NCBI GenBank assembly: GCA_024734495.1
Contig: JALMQS010000136.1
Span: 3,105,150-3,169,149, forward strand
Direction of reading: 5' to 3'
Length of the DNA stretch: 64,000 nt
From: Forficula auricularia
Taxonomy: Eukaryota > Arthropoda > Insecta > Dermaptera > Forficulidae
This document shows, one piece after another, positions 44,431 through 55,870 of this stretch. Position 1 is the first letter of the stretch. Every line of letters starts with the position of its first letter. A program made the translations under genes and the position numbers. A model generated the notes under the pieces. The model saw only the letters and a list, made by a program, of their open reading frames with translations, was not told the DNA's origin and did no database searches.

Positions 44431-45368
44431 TTAACAAATAAATAGATAGCTAATAAATAAATACAAATAAACATAAAAAAAGAAATAGAAATATATGTCT
44501 GAAAGCCTTGGATAAGTACCCTTTAAATGTACTTTAATAGGTCTATCTCTGAGAGATAATTTTTTTATGTTACTTATATAATCTTCCCCTTCCCTTGAAA
44601 AAATGTCATTTTTAGTTCGCTGATTTCTATATAAAGGACATTCGAATAGTATATGAGTAATATTGACTAATTGATCACAGGGGATGCACCAGGGCGGATT
44701 TTCTCCCGAAGAATGTGACCATGTGTTAAATAACAATGTCCGATTCTTAGACGAGAAAGAATCACCTGTTCTCTTCTAGAGAGATTTGATTTTTGGAGAC
44801 CTGTTATTTGAGGCAAATATTTCCTCAATTTGCTATTGCTAATTTGTTGCCATTGGTTTTTCCAATTTTCTATTATATTTGATTTAATGAATTTTTGGAT
44901 ATCCTCGTATATATATGAGTTAAAGTTAATCCCTTCTTTTAAAGCCCCTTGTTTAGCGAGGATATCCACTGATTCATTGCCGCTTATTCCAACATGTCCT
45001 GGCACCCACATGTAGGCTATATTTGTCCCTCTTTCATATAATATTTTGTATAAAATGTGGATTTGCTGCAAAATTGGATTATATGATTCGATGTTTTCCA
45101 AGGATTTCAGACATGAGATTGAATCTGTGCAAATAACGATGTTTCTACTGATATCTCGGCCATTTATATAGAGAAGCGCCAAATAAATTGCCTTCAGTTC
45201 TGCCACAAAAATGCTCGATTCATCAGCTAGCCTATAATATTTTTTTATATTATTCATAAGAAATGCACATCCCACTCTATTATTTATTTTCGAGCCATCG
45301 GTAAATATAATGCTGTGTCCTTGAAAAAATTTATTTACCATTTCATTAAATAGAATTCGATATGTCAA
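44431..45368 (-). pseudogene. I-type LINE ORF2: RNase H and C-terminal zinc finger
   Basis: The RNase H frame (45,368-44,667) has the catalytic set: FTDGS (first Asp), ESSIFVAELKAI (Glu), VICTDSISCLKSL (Asp), and a late Asp in NESVDILAKQGA, preceded by WVPGHVGISGN. All are positioned as in type I RNase H. After a frameshift near 44,700 the C-terminal finger reads CIPCDQL ... ITHILFECPLYRNQR (C-x2-C ... H-x4-C). RNase H is kept in I- and related LINE clades and removes the RNA template during integration. Confidence 0.88.
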
Positions 45369-45516
45369 AGGATTGATTGTTTGTTTTTTAGAATTGGCAA
45401 GCTGTAGAAAGATTTTTGGTTTAGGTATTGTCCATGGTGGAATTGGAAAGTTTATAATCTCCGTAATGAGCTCTAATTTATTTTTATATATTTCGATGGT
45501 TTCTTTGTATCTGATA

Positions 45517-46910
45517 TTAAGGGGGGATGTGCATTTCGCAATTTATTAATGGGGTTTTGAAGATTTGGCAGTGTGCTGGGTGGGAGGAGAGAGATCTCAT
45601 CTTAGCAAAATAATTACTTCCCAGGATTTTTCTTCGAATGTTTAGGGGTGGTTCTCCAGTTTCAGCATTTAAACTAGTAGCTGGGCTAGTTCGGAAGGCT
45701 CCAAGAGAGATCCTAAGTCCAAGATTATGTATCGAATCCAGCATTTTCAGGGCAGAACTTCTAGCTAAGGCATATACCGGCGCTCCATAATCTATCTTAC
45801 TGCGAATTAGTGCTCGATAAACTCGAAGTAGAGACAACGAATGAGCTCCCCAATTAGTATTAGCCTAAACTTTGAGAATATTTATAGATCTTATACATTT
45901 GGCTTTTGTATTTTTTATGTGCTCTATCCAATTAAGTTTTGAATTTAACGTCAGCCCTAAGAATTTTACCGATTGCTTAAAGTGTATGGGATCTTGATTT
46001 AAGAGTAGAATGGGGTCATCATGCCTTTGCCTAAGTCTACAGAAATGAACACAGCATGTTTTGGATTTGGATATTGTGAATCCATTTTGTGCTGCCCAAG
46101 AATTTATATTCTCGATAGCTCCCTGAAGCCTCCCCTTTAAATAGTCAATACTTTTTGAGCTCATGTAGATTGCCAAATCGTCTACAAAAAGAGAATACTG
46201 GATCTGAGGAGGAATTGACTTATTTGAGATGTCATCTAGGGCTATCGAGAATAGAGTAACAGAGAAAACACTCCCCTGAGGAATGCCATTTTCGAGAGAC
46301 ATTTTTTGCGAGTATGTGTTTTCAATTCGAACACGGAAAGATCTGTCCCTCAAAATTTTTTATAAGAAATAAGAAATGCCATGTGACCCCTTATGCCCCA
46401 TTGTTGAATTTTTGTGAGGATTCGATAGCGCCATGTAGTGTCGAAAGCTTTCTCCATATCGAAAAAGACAGCGATAGTATGCTGCTTTTTGATAAAGCCA
46501 TTTTGGATATAATTTTCCAGTCTAATTAATTGGTCCAGACAAGACCTATTTCTTCTAAAGCCGCATTGGAAATTAGATAAGAGATTGTTATTTTATAAGA
46601 ACCAGATAAGTCTACTATTTGCAAGACGTTCTAAAATTTTTGATACACAGCTTGTCATCGAAACGGGTCTATAACTTGATGTCAAGTGTCTATCTTTGTT
46701 AGGCCTTGGAATTGGGATAATTAAAGCATCTCTCCAGATTTCTGGAAATATGTCGTGGGTCCAGATACAATTTAATAATTTTAGAAGATCTTTTCGAGAG
46801 GAGGGGTTAAGATTTTTCAGTATAAGATTGTGTATGTTGTCTGGACCTGGAGAGGTGTTCTTGGTGCTTTTTAAGGCTCTATCAAGTTCCCAATCGGTAA
46901 AAGCTAAGTT
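45517..46910 (-). pseudogene. I-type LINE ORF2: reverse transcriptase
   Basis: RT motifs in order across frame breaks: SSYRPVSMTSCVSKILERL (46,690), QCGFRRNRSCLDQLIRLE (46,560), FFDMEKAFDTTW (46,470), NGIPQGSVFSVTLF (46,290), then SLFVDDLAIYMSS (46,190). The catalytic box is FVDD rather than the usual YADD, which keeps both Asp. The thumb (KFLGLTLNSKLNW, 45,960) and a connection (46-kb end to 45,517: 'RSKIDYGAPVY') follow. At least three frame breaks (about 46,595, 46,360 and 45,850). Confidence 0.88.
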
Positions 46911-47469
46911 GTAGATTTCATCATTCGAGGAGGAGAAATCTAAAATATTTTGTTCTGTTCTAGTTTTAATTTCAAAAAAATCAAGGTTGTAATTTTCTGT
47001 GGCCGAGATATCTGAAAAATATTGAGCAAAAGAGTTTGTTATTAAGTAAGGAGTTGTGATGATTTTATTGTCATCATTTATTAAATTGATTCGGGATATA
47101 TTTGCACCTTTAATTTTTCTAATTTTATCCCAGACTTCTGCACTGGGGGTTTGAAATGTAATGGTTGAAACATCATTTCCTTTTATTATTTTTTATTTAG
47201 TGTGTATTTAGCATGTGCTCTAGCTTTTTTAAATTTTATTAAATTTTCTGTCGTGGGATTATTATTGAAGAGTCTAAGTGCTCTTTTTCGGGCAGAGATA
47301 GCTAGTGCACATGCTTGATTCCACTAGGGTACTGGGGATTTTTTTGGTAAGCATTTGCTTCTAGGGATTGAGATTTCTGCGGCTTTTATTATATTGCTAT
47401 TAAAATTGTTTAAATTTTCTAGTGGATTTTTTAGATCATTGTATTTGAAATTAAAAGAGTTATTAAAAA

Positions 47470-48186
47470 GGAGTCAGTCAGCTTTTTTAGTAATCCACCT
47501 CGAGGGGGACTTGTAAGAGAAGTTTCTGTCTTTAAAATAAATTAGGGTTGGGAAATGATCACTAGAGCAAGTGTCGTCATGTGTATTCCATTCTAAGTTG
47601 AGAGAGAGACTAGGAGACACGAGAGAAATGTCAATATGGGAATAGCTGCCATATAGGGTAGAAAAATAAGTAGGCTTCTCATTGTTTAATAATATTAAGT
47701 TATTGTTTACAATAAAATTTTCTATAAGTTTCCCTCTAGTGTTGAAAATATTTCCACACCATAGTGGGTTTTTGCATTAAAATCCCCTACTATAATATAA
47801 GGTTTGGGCAATTGGTTTATGATATTATCTAGTTCTCCCATAGTAACAGTGCAATCAGGAGGCAAATATATATTACAAATAGTAATAGGTTGGGGAATTT
47901 TTATATTAAACACAATTGCTTGCAAGTTTTTTTTGAGGGACAATTGATTCGAGTTTACATCATCTCTCACACAAGTAGCCACGCCCCCATGGGATCTGAT
48001 GGTATGTTCAAGATCCCTTCTGTAAATAACATAATTTTTGAGAGAGTAGTTTTGCTCAGGACGTAGCATTGTTTCTTGAAATCAAAGACAAATAGAATTG
48101 TATTTATTTATTAATAATTTTATTTCTTCATACCGTGGTCGAAGGCCAAAAACATTCCAGGAAATTAAAGCTGGTGTTTGATCCAT
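47470..48186 (-). pseudogene. I-type LINE ORF2 start: AP endonuclease
   Basis: The frame starts at the ATG at 48,186 (MDQTPALISWNVFGLR). It has an opal codon at about codon 35, just before FQET (catalytic Glu), then CNIYLPPD, IVGDFNAKTHYG (GDFNA, catalytic Asp/Asn) and, after a frameshift near 47,735, SYSHIDISLVSPSLS and SSDHFPTLIYF (SDH, catalytic His). This endonuclease nicks the target to prime reverse transcription. All key residues are present, so the breaks look recent. Confidence 0.88.
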
Positions 48187-48190
48187 GATA

Positions 48191-48234
<44 letters not shown>

Positions 48235-48268
48235 GAGATTTAAAAAATTATAGAGGTCAACTAAAATA

Positions 48269-49536
48269 TTATTTTTTAGTATTCTTCTTTTTTATTCTAT
48301 ATCTCGATGTTGTTCTTTGTTTATTTTTTGTATGATTCTTTGACTCTTTATGTGGCGTTTCTGAGTCAGTATCACTTGAGCAAGAGATGTTTTGTTCAGT
48401 GTCGGATTTTCCGACACAAACTAGATTTAGTTTTAATGGTTCTGAGAGCTGAGAAGGAGTTATTGTTTGCGATTTATCAATTTGCATTTTTTCTTGGTTA
48501 TTTGTTTCAGTATTTTTGTTTTCTTTAGTTAATAAGGTTTTAATTTGCGATGTTAAAGTAGTGATTTGTTCAGCTAGAATTTTTACTTGATTTTTTAGGT
48601 CTTCGCAGGAAGAGCAGGGTCTGGGAGTATTTTGGATTTTTGATGCATAAGTTGATCGTGAATTGTTTATTTTTTTCTGGAATTGAGTCTTAGCGGCAAA
48701 GTAACTGATATTTTGGTCTGATGCTGATTTCAAGATTTCTTTTTCTCTTAGAAAAATAGGACAAGATTGGGAAAAGGCAGGGTGGGGACCCTGGCAATTG
48801 TGACATTTTTTTCGTTATGACATTCATTTGACTCACTTTTCTGACAGTTTTGTTGTGCGCAGAAAGCACATATTTCATATTTGGATTGACAAAATTTCTG
48901 AGAATGACCATATGACATGCACCTACGGCAAAGAAGAGGATTTGGAATATATTTCCTGACAGAGAGACTATAGAAACCTGCTTTTACTATCTTAAGTGGA
49001 AGGGTTGGAGTTCCAAAAGTTAGAATTATTAAAGGTGTAGTTATCAATTGATTATTCTCTTTGTGGGTTATTTTATAAAGATCTATTACGTGTTGATCTT
49101 TAAGTTCATCCAGTAATGTTTCTTTGGGTAAGTCAATTAGGTTGTTACAGTATATAACGCCTTTACAGGTGTTTAGTAGATGGTGGGGGTCTACGTTGAT
49201 CGGAGTATCGGGCATAAGACATTTTAGTTTCATTAAAGCCGTAGTTTGCTTGTCACTAAATGTTTCTCCCAAGATTGAACCATTCCGTAGCTTCTTAATT
49301 GCTTTTACTTCTCCTGCTTGGTAAGTAATAGTTTTGTTTATGATAAAAGGAGAGACTTTATTTAGTCTCTGATTTTTATCGACGTGACTCAGAACCAAGA
49401 AACGTGGCAATGGTTTTTGAGAATTTTTTTCTCTCATCTGGATAGAATTAAGGCTAACATTCGATTCAATTTGTTGATTGAAGTCGGGTTTAAGCCTCTT
49501 GTGGGCTAACGGAAGAAAATTTGATTCCTCCGTCAT
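48269..49536 (-). pseudogene. I-type LINE ORF1 (gag-like, CCHC)
   Basis: Starts MTEESNFLPLAHKRLKPDF. The central part has an RRM-like fold region (PDTPINVDPHHLLNTCKGVI). Three knuckles follow: CRRCMSYGHSQKFC, CAFCAQQNC...ECH and, after a frameshift near 48,805, CHNCQGPHPAFSQSCP. The C-terminal part is a Lys/Gln-rich coiled coil (EDLKNQVKILAEQITTL) ending in a basic tail. It would bind the LINE RNA. Total about 420 codons if the frameshift is ignored, a usual length for I-type ORF1. Confidence 0.85.
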
Positions 49537-49788
49537 GACCCGAGTGATTGGGGCTTAGCGACCGGCAAGGCGCCCAAAAAAAATAAATAAATTCTATTGT
49601 AATAATAAGTAAATTGATCAAATTATTAAAAAAAAAAAAAGTTTAAATATTTAAATGTTAATCAAAAGGTAAAAAAAAAGAAAAAAATAATATATATGTG
49701 TAATAAATAGAAGTATAAAATTGGAAGCTCTTATCTGATTAGGAGAAAAATATTAGATGTTGACCGTATCAGAGTTCAAGCACGACTG
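49537..49788 (-). promoter_or_regulatory. 5' UTR of the I-type LINE (likely internal promoter)
   Basis: About 250 bp between the element's CAGT start and the ORF1 ATG. I-type LINEs carry an internal Pol II promoter at their very 5' end. No TATA box is expected, and none can be assigned here. Inferred from position only. Confidence 0.4.
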
Positions 49789-50137
49789 ATTTTAATATCT
49801 TAATGTGAAACCTACCAAGTATTTTTTATCCAATAATTTGAAACCAAAAGAGTTGCTCTGTAAAATAAGTATAATAATTATACAGTATACAGGGGGCGGA
49901 TCATGAGTTTGAAGGTGTGATGAAATTAGGGCCCAAAGCAGAAATAAAATAGAATTTGAGGAAAAAGTATAACTTTTTCAAGACTCAGGTACGCTTTTTG
50001 CAGTTTCTAGAATGATAAATAGGTATATAAATATGATATTCAGTTATATTTAATATTTTCTTAGATAAGTCAAAGGGTCGTTTCTAGAATAACAAAAATT
50101 AAAAATTAATCTCTACTAATCTAAAACAAGTCTTAAC

Positions 50138-51010
50138 TTGTATTTGGCTTCCATGGGATGCCTTAGTTCTAAAGGAAGAAAGATCAATTTATCCACGTCC
50201 TTTTTAATAATTTTACTCGATTAGATTCTAATGAAAGTATTGCTCACCCGCACAAAAAAGTGAAAACTTTAACAGTAGAAATTGTCTATAAATGACACAT
50301 AATTAAATATTTATTGATCCAGAACTAACTTATTCTGCGATCGTTCTTGAGTATATGGTATATGAGAAGATAAGCACCCGCTCCGAACGATCGCAGAATA
50401 AGCCGAGTAATATTGTTTTATTTGTTCGTGTTCAATAAATAATTATAATTAATTATGTGTGATTTAAATCAAATATAATTATAATTAATTATGTGTGATT
50501 TAAATCAAATATAATTATAATTAATTATGTCTGATTTAAAGCAAATTTCTACCCTTAAAAATTTAATCACAAAAATACAAGCTTTAACAGCTAAATATCT
50601 AAAGTGAAAACTTATTTCCGCCCTTATAAGGAATTAATATAAACTCAAATATAAATTGTTCAAGAAATCATAAGTTGGTGTCATATATTCAATCCGATGG
50701 AATGGAATATTTTTAATTATATGTAAGAGGGGTTGTTTTTATGTATGTTACTGGCACTCGGGTTCGATTCCCGAGGGGGTGAAAAACAATCGCTCTGACA
50801 TATAATTAAAAATATTCCATTCCATTGGATTGAATATATGACACCAACTATGATTTCCTGTATTACTATCGGCAAACTAATATCTTTTATATAAATTGTT
50901 CATTCAATATGTCAGATTTCGTTTCGCCATTGGCCCGGATTGCTTTGTGGCTCAGGTTCGATTCCCGACCAGGTACAAAACAACCCTTTTTGACATAATA
51001 ATTAAAAATA
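50138..51010 (+). repeat. Q-family repeat with tRNA-like core, copy B (interrupted)
   Basis: Inverted copy of 15,010-15,619. B box GGTTCGATTCC at 50,955-50,965, central palindrome 'cttattctgcgatcgttc' at about 50,328 with complement at 50,385. Interrupted by the insertion 50,662-50,888. Confidence 0.8.
50662..50888 (+). mobile_element. Palindromic tRNA-core element with 13-bp TSD
   Basis: ATATAAATTGTTC at 50,649-50,661 and 50,889-50,901; the empty site is seen at 15,140. Arms 'gtcatatattcaatcc(g/a)atgg' are inverted repeats around a core with the perfect T-arm TCGGG-TTCGATT-CCCGA (B box 50,761-50,771). The A-box half is deleted. The left arm is about 30 bp shorter than the right. Confidence 0.8.
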
Positions 51011-51203
51011 GCAGAAACTTTTAATTAATTTCGACAAAGTACCCCACCCTTTTTGATTAAGTATTACAATATATTGTACTTTTTAGAAGCGTGTTTTTAG
51101 TTGTTTTTTTTTTAATATAATTTATTTTTTTTACTTTTTAGTCTTAATTATTTGTATAGTGAAAAGTTTGCGGAATTTAACAGAATGAAATGTATTTATT
51201 TTT

Positions 51204-52288
51204 AACCGACTTCAAAAAAGGAGGAGGTTCTCAATTCGACTGAATCTTTTTTTGTGTCTATGTTACCTGATTTCTTGGACAATTATGAACGGATTTTGAT
51301 GATTTTTTTGCATTGGGATCAGTATATTTTCCGATTTGTACCACATAAATTTCATTGGTATTGGACCTTTTTTGTTATGAATGTTCGCGCATAACGTCTT
51401 TGTTTATGAACCGATTTTAGTGATTCTTTCTGCGTTTGGATCAGAATAGCTCCAAGGTAATCAGGATACCTGTTTATTTATTTATTTATTTATTTTATGT
51501 ATGTTCAGCGATAACTTTTTGCCACGTGGACCGATTTCGATGATTCTTTTTTATTGGAAAGGAGGTAACTTAGGTGTGTTCTCATATTAATTTGGTCAAG
51601 TTATGATGATATGATCAATGACGAAATAAAGGAAATCTCCAATTCTTATGAGCAAATAATCGAAATTATAATAAATAAAATCTTTTATAAAAAAAAAATC
51701 TTAAAACGTTCATTTAAAACCCGCAAACGTTTCGAGAGAATTTCTATATTTATGAATTGAATTTAATTATCATTTTCTGATTCATTCGCCCGACGCTTTC
51801 TCTTACGAGATGCATACAAAATATTATATTAAGTCACTATTAATAACATCACTAAAAAAATAAAAATACAAATAATTTTTATAGAAAAAAATAAAACCAA
51901 CTTCAAAAAAATTAAATACAACAAACAACATAATAAGAACTCAAAAATCAAATAAAATGCACTGTAAGGTATAAAATAATTATCTAATGTAGTTACAACT
52001 AAACGACGAAATTTTACATGGATCACTTTTTGAAGTCGGTGCCAAAAAATTATATAAGAGAGCTTACCCAACAAACGTAGTAAATGAAGATCGTCGAGTG
52101 CAATTCATAAAATGTATATTTTTGGCACCGACTTCAAAAAGTGATTTCATGTAAAAATTTCGTCGTTTAGTTGTAACTAAATTAGATAATTATTTTATAC
52201 CTTTTAATGCATTTTATTTGATTTTTGAGTTCTTATTATTTTATTTGTTGCATTTAATATTTTTGCAAGTCGGTTTTATTTTTTATAA
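51204..52288 (+). repeat. F-family repeat, copy 6
   Basis: From 'aaccgacttcaaaaaaggag' through the coding-like block (51,722-51,812) and the palindrome centre (about 52,040-52,130) to the complement arm 'gcaagtcggttttatttt'. The nearest to a complete copy in the window. Confidence 0.85.
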
Positions 52289-52669
52289 AAAATTATTATT
52301 TTTTATATAATTTCATTTAAATTGAGTAGGTAAACAATTATTTTTATAGAGAAATGTTTGCGGAATTTAACAGAACATTGAAAACGTCACATTGATACAT
52401 AGATAAATACATACATACATACATACAGGTGAAGCTAATATAAAGCTTGTAAATACTTTGAAATCCTTCAGCAGAGAAAGTAACAAGTACAAGAAATTTA
52501 TATTGGAGAGAAGATTATACATAATTAAATTTAATTCTAAATTCAACTCTCAAAGTTTGATTCTAAAAGCTCAGCGAGGCAATACAAAGATTGCTTTTTT
52601 GTTTGTTTTTAATTTCGGTTTTTATATATTCATTAAATTTCTGAGATATAAATTCTCATTTAAATAAGT

Positions 52670-52920
52670 GTTCGTTTTTTTCATTTTTTGACAAAAATAA
52701 CACAGGTTATATTTTTATCTTTTATTTATTATTAAATTTATTATCACCATGGGACAATTCGGCATTTACAATTATGCCATCTTCAGCCCTGGAAAAATCT
52801 TAGATAGAATAGGCATAATTGTAAATGCCAGGTAAGTGTATTAATAAATTTAATAAAAATAAAAGATAAATATATAACCTGTGTCATTTTTTCATCAAAA
52901 AAAAAAAAAACCAACACCTA
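52670..52920 (-). mobile_element. Inverted-arm element with degenerate hammerhead-like core
   Basis: Arms 'acacaggttatatttttatc' (52,700) and complement (52,862-52,893). An inner inverted pair 'ggcatttacaattatgcc' occurs at 52,761 and 52,813. The minus strand reads CTGAAGA (52,796-52,790), a hairpin, then GAAT instead of GAAA. Related to, but more decayed than, the other ribozyme-type elements. Confidence 0.5.
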
Positions 52921-52971
52921 TTTAAGTGAGGTTTATATACTCAGAAACTAATGAATCTACTCTATAAAAAA

Positions 52972-53455
52972 TAATTTTAAAGAAAAAAATAAAACCGACT
53001 TCAAAAAAATTAAATGCAACAAATAAAATACACTAAAAGGTATAAAATAATTATTAACTTATTTAGTTACAACTAAACTACGAAATATTAACATGAAATT
53101 ACTTTTTGTACTCGGTGCCAATGCGATTCATAAAAGGTATATGTTTGGCGCCGACTTAAAAGTAATTTCATGTTAATATTTAAGATACCCCCTTATACCC
53201 CCTTTCCAATAAAAAAAAGAATCATCGAAATCGGTTCATAATCAAAGAAGTTAGGCATGAGCAAACCTAACAAAAAAGGTCTAATACCTATGAAAAAAAC
53301 GGAACCAATCAGAAGCTAGACTGAACCCAAGGCAAAAAAAATCATCAAAATCGGTTCACAATTGGCGGAGAGATAGTGAGGTAACATAGACACAAAAAAA
53401 AAAAAAAAATCAGTCGAATAGAGAAACTCCTCCTTTTTTGAAATCGGTTAAAAAT
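52972..53455 (+). repeat. F-family repeat, copy 7
   Basis: Arms 'aaccgacttcaaaaaaatta' and 'ggcgccgacttaaaagtaat', then the inverted outer text ending 'aaactcctccttttttgaaa'. Confidence 0.8.
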
Positions 53456-53720
53456 AAGAAATTCTCAAAATCAATGTGATAATTTTAATTTTTTATATTT
53501 TTTATAATATTAAACTCTTGAATTTCTAATGCATAAAGGATTTTAATTTCGATTTATTTCAAAATAAAGTTAGAGTAGGATATAATTTTAGAAGTAATTT
53601 TTTTTTTTCAAGGAAATATAAATATTAAATTCAATATTGAAATCGAATATGTTAACATTTTAATTGGCTATAGATTTTCGCTATTTATTTTGGAACAAAA
53701 GTGTAAATACAAATGATATT

Positions 53721-54400
53721 AGAAGTAGTTTACTAGAAAATCATAAGATGATGTCATCTATTAAATCCGATGGAATGGAATATTTTTAATTATATGTCAG
53801 AGGGGTTGTTTTTCACCCCTCGGGAATCGAACCCGAGTGCCAGTAACAGTAATCCGGGCCATCTGGCTCACCTGCGGGATACGAACCTCTCTGACATATG
53901 TAAACGCGTAAAATATTTTACTCAAAGATTGTTATCTTAATTTGTAAAATTTCGCGATATAGTGATTCTAAATTTAAACATATAGCCATGCCATATAATT
54001 TAAATAAAGGTGGTTGAGTGTTTCGAATTTTGAAGAGATTCAAAATTCGAATGGACAATGGAATGACTTTTCCTAATTTAATATGAAAGATATTAATTTG
54101 CCGATAGTAATAGATTCAAATTTACTAGAAAATCATAAGATGATGTCATCTATTAAATCCGATGGAGTGGAATATTTTTAATTATATGTCAGAGAGGTTC
54201 GCATCCCGCAAGGTGAGCCAGATGGCCAGGATTGCTGTTACTGGCACTCGGGTTCGATTCCCGAGGGGGTGAAAAACAACCCCTCTGACATATAATTAAA
54301 AATATTCCATTCCATCGGACCCAATAGATGACACCATCTTATGATTTTCTAGTAAATTTGAATCTATTACCATCGGCAAATTAATATCTTTCATATTAAA
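53721..54400 (+). mobile_element. Composite palindromic tRNA-core element with 12-bp TSD
   Basis: ACAAATGATATT flanks it at 53,709-53,720 and 54,401-54,412. It contains two units joined by 180 bp. In the first the tRNA-like core is reversed (B box complement 53,823-53,833); in the second it is forward (54,251-54,261). The second unit (about 54,085-54,400) has arms of roughly 117 bp, from 'taatatgaaagatattaatt' to its complement. The core reads as A-box-like TGAGCCAGATGG (54,207-54,220), then T-arm TCGGG-TTCGATT-CCCGA. No anticodon arm or intact acceptor stem, so not a tRNA gene. Confidence 0.8.
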
Positions 54401-54412
54401 ACAAATGATATT

Positions 54413-55784
54413 CAAAATTATAAACTCCATCAAATTTATTTATATATTATTTTGTGGGAACATTATCAAAAAAAAATAGAAAAGAACTAAAAACTAAAAA
54501 TTAGACTAAATATTTTCAATATAAAATGTCACGATTTTTTCTAATGGAGAATCAAAGTTAATAGTTTGAAATTTGATAAAAAAACTTAGTTTTAAGGCTT
54601 GAAATTTTAAAAGGATGAAACAAGAAAAAATTTATAAAATTACAGTTACATCCAATTTCATCGAGTTTAAGTCTTAAAAAGCAACCTTCATACAAAATTT
54701 AAAGTTTCTAAATGCAGGAAAACGTGATTTTAGAAGTTTTTATTTGTTCCACGTCTTAAAAATTTGATTTTTTTTTTTTACTTACTTTTTTTACTAAACA
54801 TTTACCTAAATCTTAAACTCAATAGTTTAGCAGAAATCATGATGTCCAAAAATAAAACTATATTTTAATAATTTTTAACTTTTTTCTATCTTTTCATAAT
54901 TTTTATAGAAGAAGGTATCAAAAAATTTGAGCGGCGTGCTGCGCTCCATGAGCGTGCTGAGTAATAAATTAATGTTTTTCTAAAACTCAATCTTATTTTA
55001 CTTTTGTAAAAACAAAACTAAATATTCTTTTAGACCAAACATAATATGTTTATGTTTCACTGAGAATCAACATCACATTCCCTAAAGATTTAATTAAGTA
55101 TTTGTTTAGCTGCTTATTTGTTTACATCTCTTTCTACTCCAACTATTATCTTTCATCATACTCTATTTATTTATATTTTAGTTCAAGTTCATGACTCAAT
55201 ATGATTTTATGACAGTGTTTGGACATTCTATTCCCATGCTGAAATAAGGGAATCGCTGTAAGCGGATGTCAAGCAAATGGAATTTACTCCATTCAGAGAA
55301 ATGGGTTCCGTGATGATTTATTGATGTAGATGAAAATATGAGATTAAGAAACGGAAAGAGAATCTAAAATATGTCTCCAGTAGCAAACAACAAACTCTTC
55401 TTCTTCTTCTTCTTATTGTTAGGCTAAAAGCCTGTTTACTCCAGAGCGTCTTTCCATCGTTTTCTTGGACGGCCCCGTCTTCTTTTCCCGGTAGGGATGT
55501 TGTCATGTACCTTCCTCACACCAACCTCACAACAAACTCAAAAGAGCTTAAATGCTGTAAGCCAATTTGGACCACATCATTAGTGGTCAATGTGGACCAG
55601 GGCCATATTACCAAACTGTGTTGATTTCGTAAATTGCTAAATTTTATAATAACCATGGAGTTTAGGTACTTGTAAGACACATTCGGATATTTATCCATGT
55701 TTGCTAGTAATGATGTATTACTGTATATTTAAGTGTGTGTGTGTCTTTTGGATAAGTACCTATAGTAAGATGTTATGTTGAAAA
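54413..55784. other. Gene-free stretch
   Basis: AT-rich. A CTT microsatellite lies at 55,398-55,414. Two 60-62-codon minus-strand frames (55,318 and 55,516) carry no domain. Confidence 0.45.
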
Positions 55785-55870
55785 GATTTTGTTTTGCCGA
55801 GAGTAGCAGATTTTCTCAACGAGAAATCAATGAGGTTGTCTTATGCTTGATGCAAATAAACATATACATA
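55785..55870 (+). repeat. N-type short repeat
   Basis: 'gagaaatcaatgaggttgtc' and '(t)gcttgatgcaaataaa'. Fifth occurrence of the block at 4.7, 10.7, 16.5 and 29.4 kb. Confidence 0.7.

Larger units (their letters stand above)
43992..49788 (-). mobile_element. Full-length I-type LINE (5.8 kb)
   Basis: Flanked by a perfect 14-bp duplication ATTTTAATATCTTA (43,978-43,991 and 49,789-49,802). The minus-strand 5' end begins CAGTCGTGCTTGAAC; CAGT is also the start I recall for the Drosophila I factor. The 3' end is a (TAA)n run (43,992-44,030), another I-type trait. It holds ORF1 with CCHC knuckles, then ORF2 with AP endonuclease, RT, RNase H and a C-terminal zinc finger, and a 3' UTR with three tandem units. 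Several frameshifts and stops prevent full proteins as assembled. Confidence 0.92.

Noticed and set aside
45865..46353. FVDD as an inactive RT catalytic box
   Set aside because: The two catalytic Asp residues are kept; Phe for Tyr and Val for Ala at these positions are tolerated in LINE RTs.
50761..54261. tRNA gene at the GGTTCGATTCC motifs
   Set aside because: A perfect T-arm and B box, but no anticodon arm or acceptor stem could be folded. Repeated inside palindromic elements.
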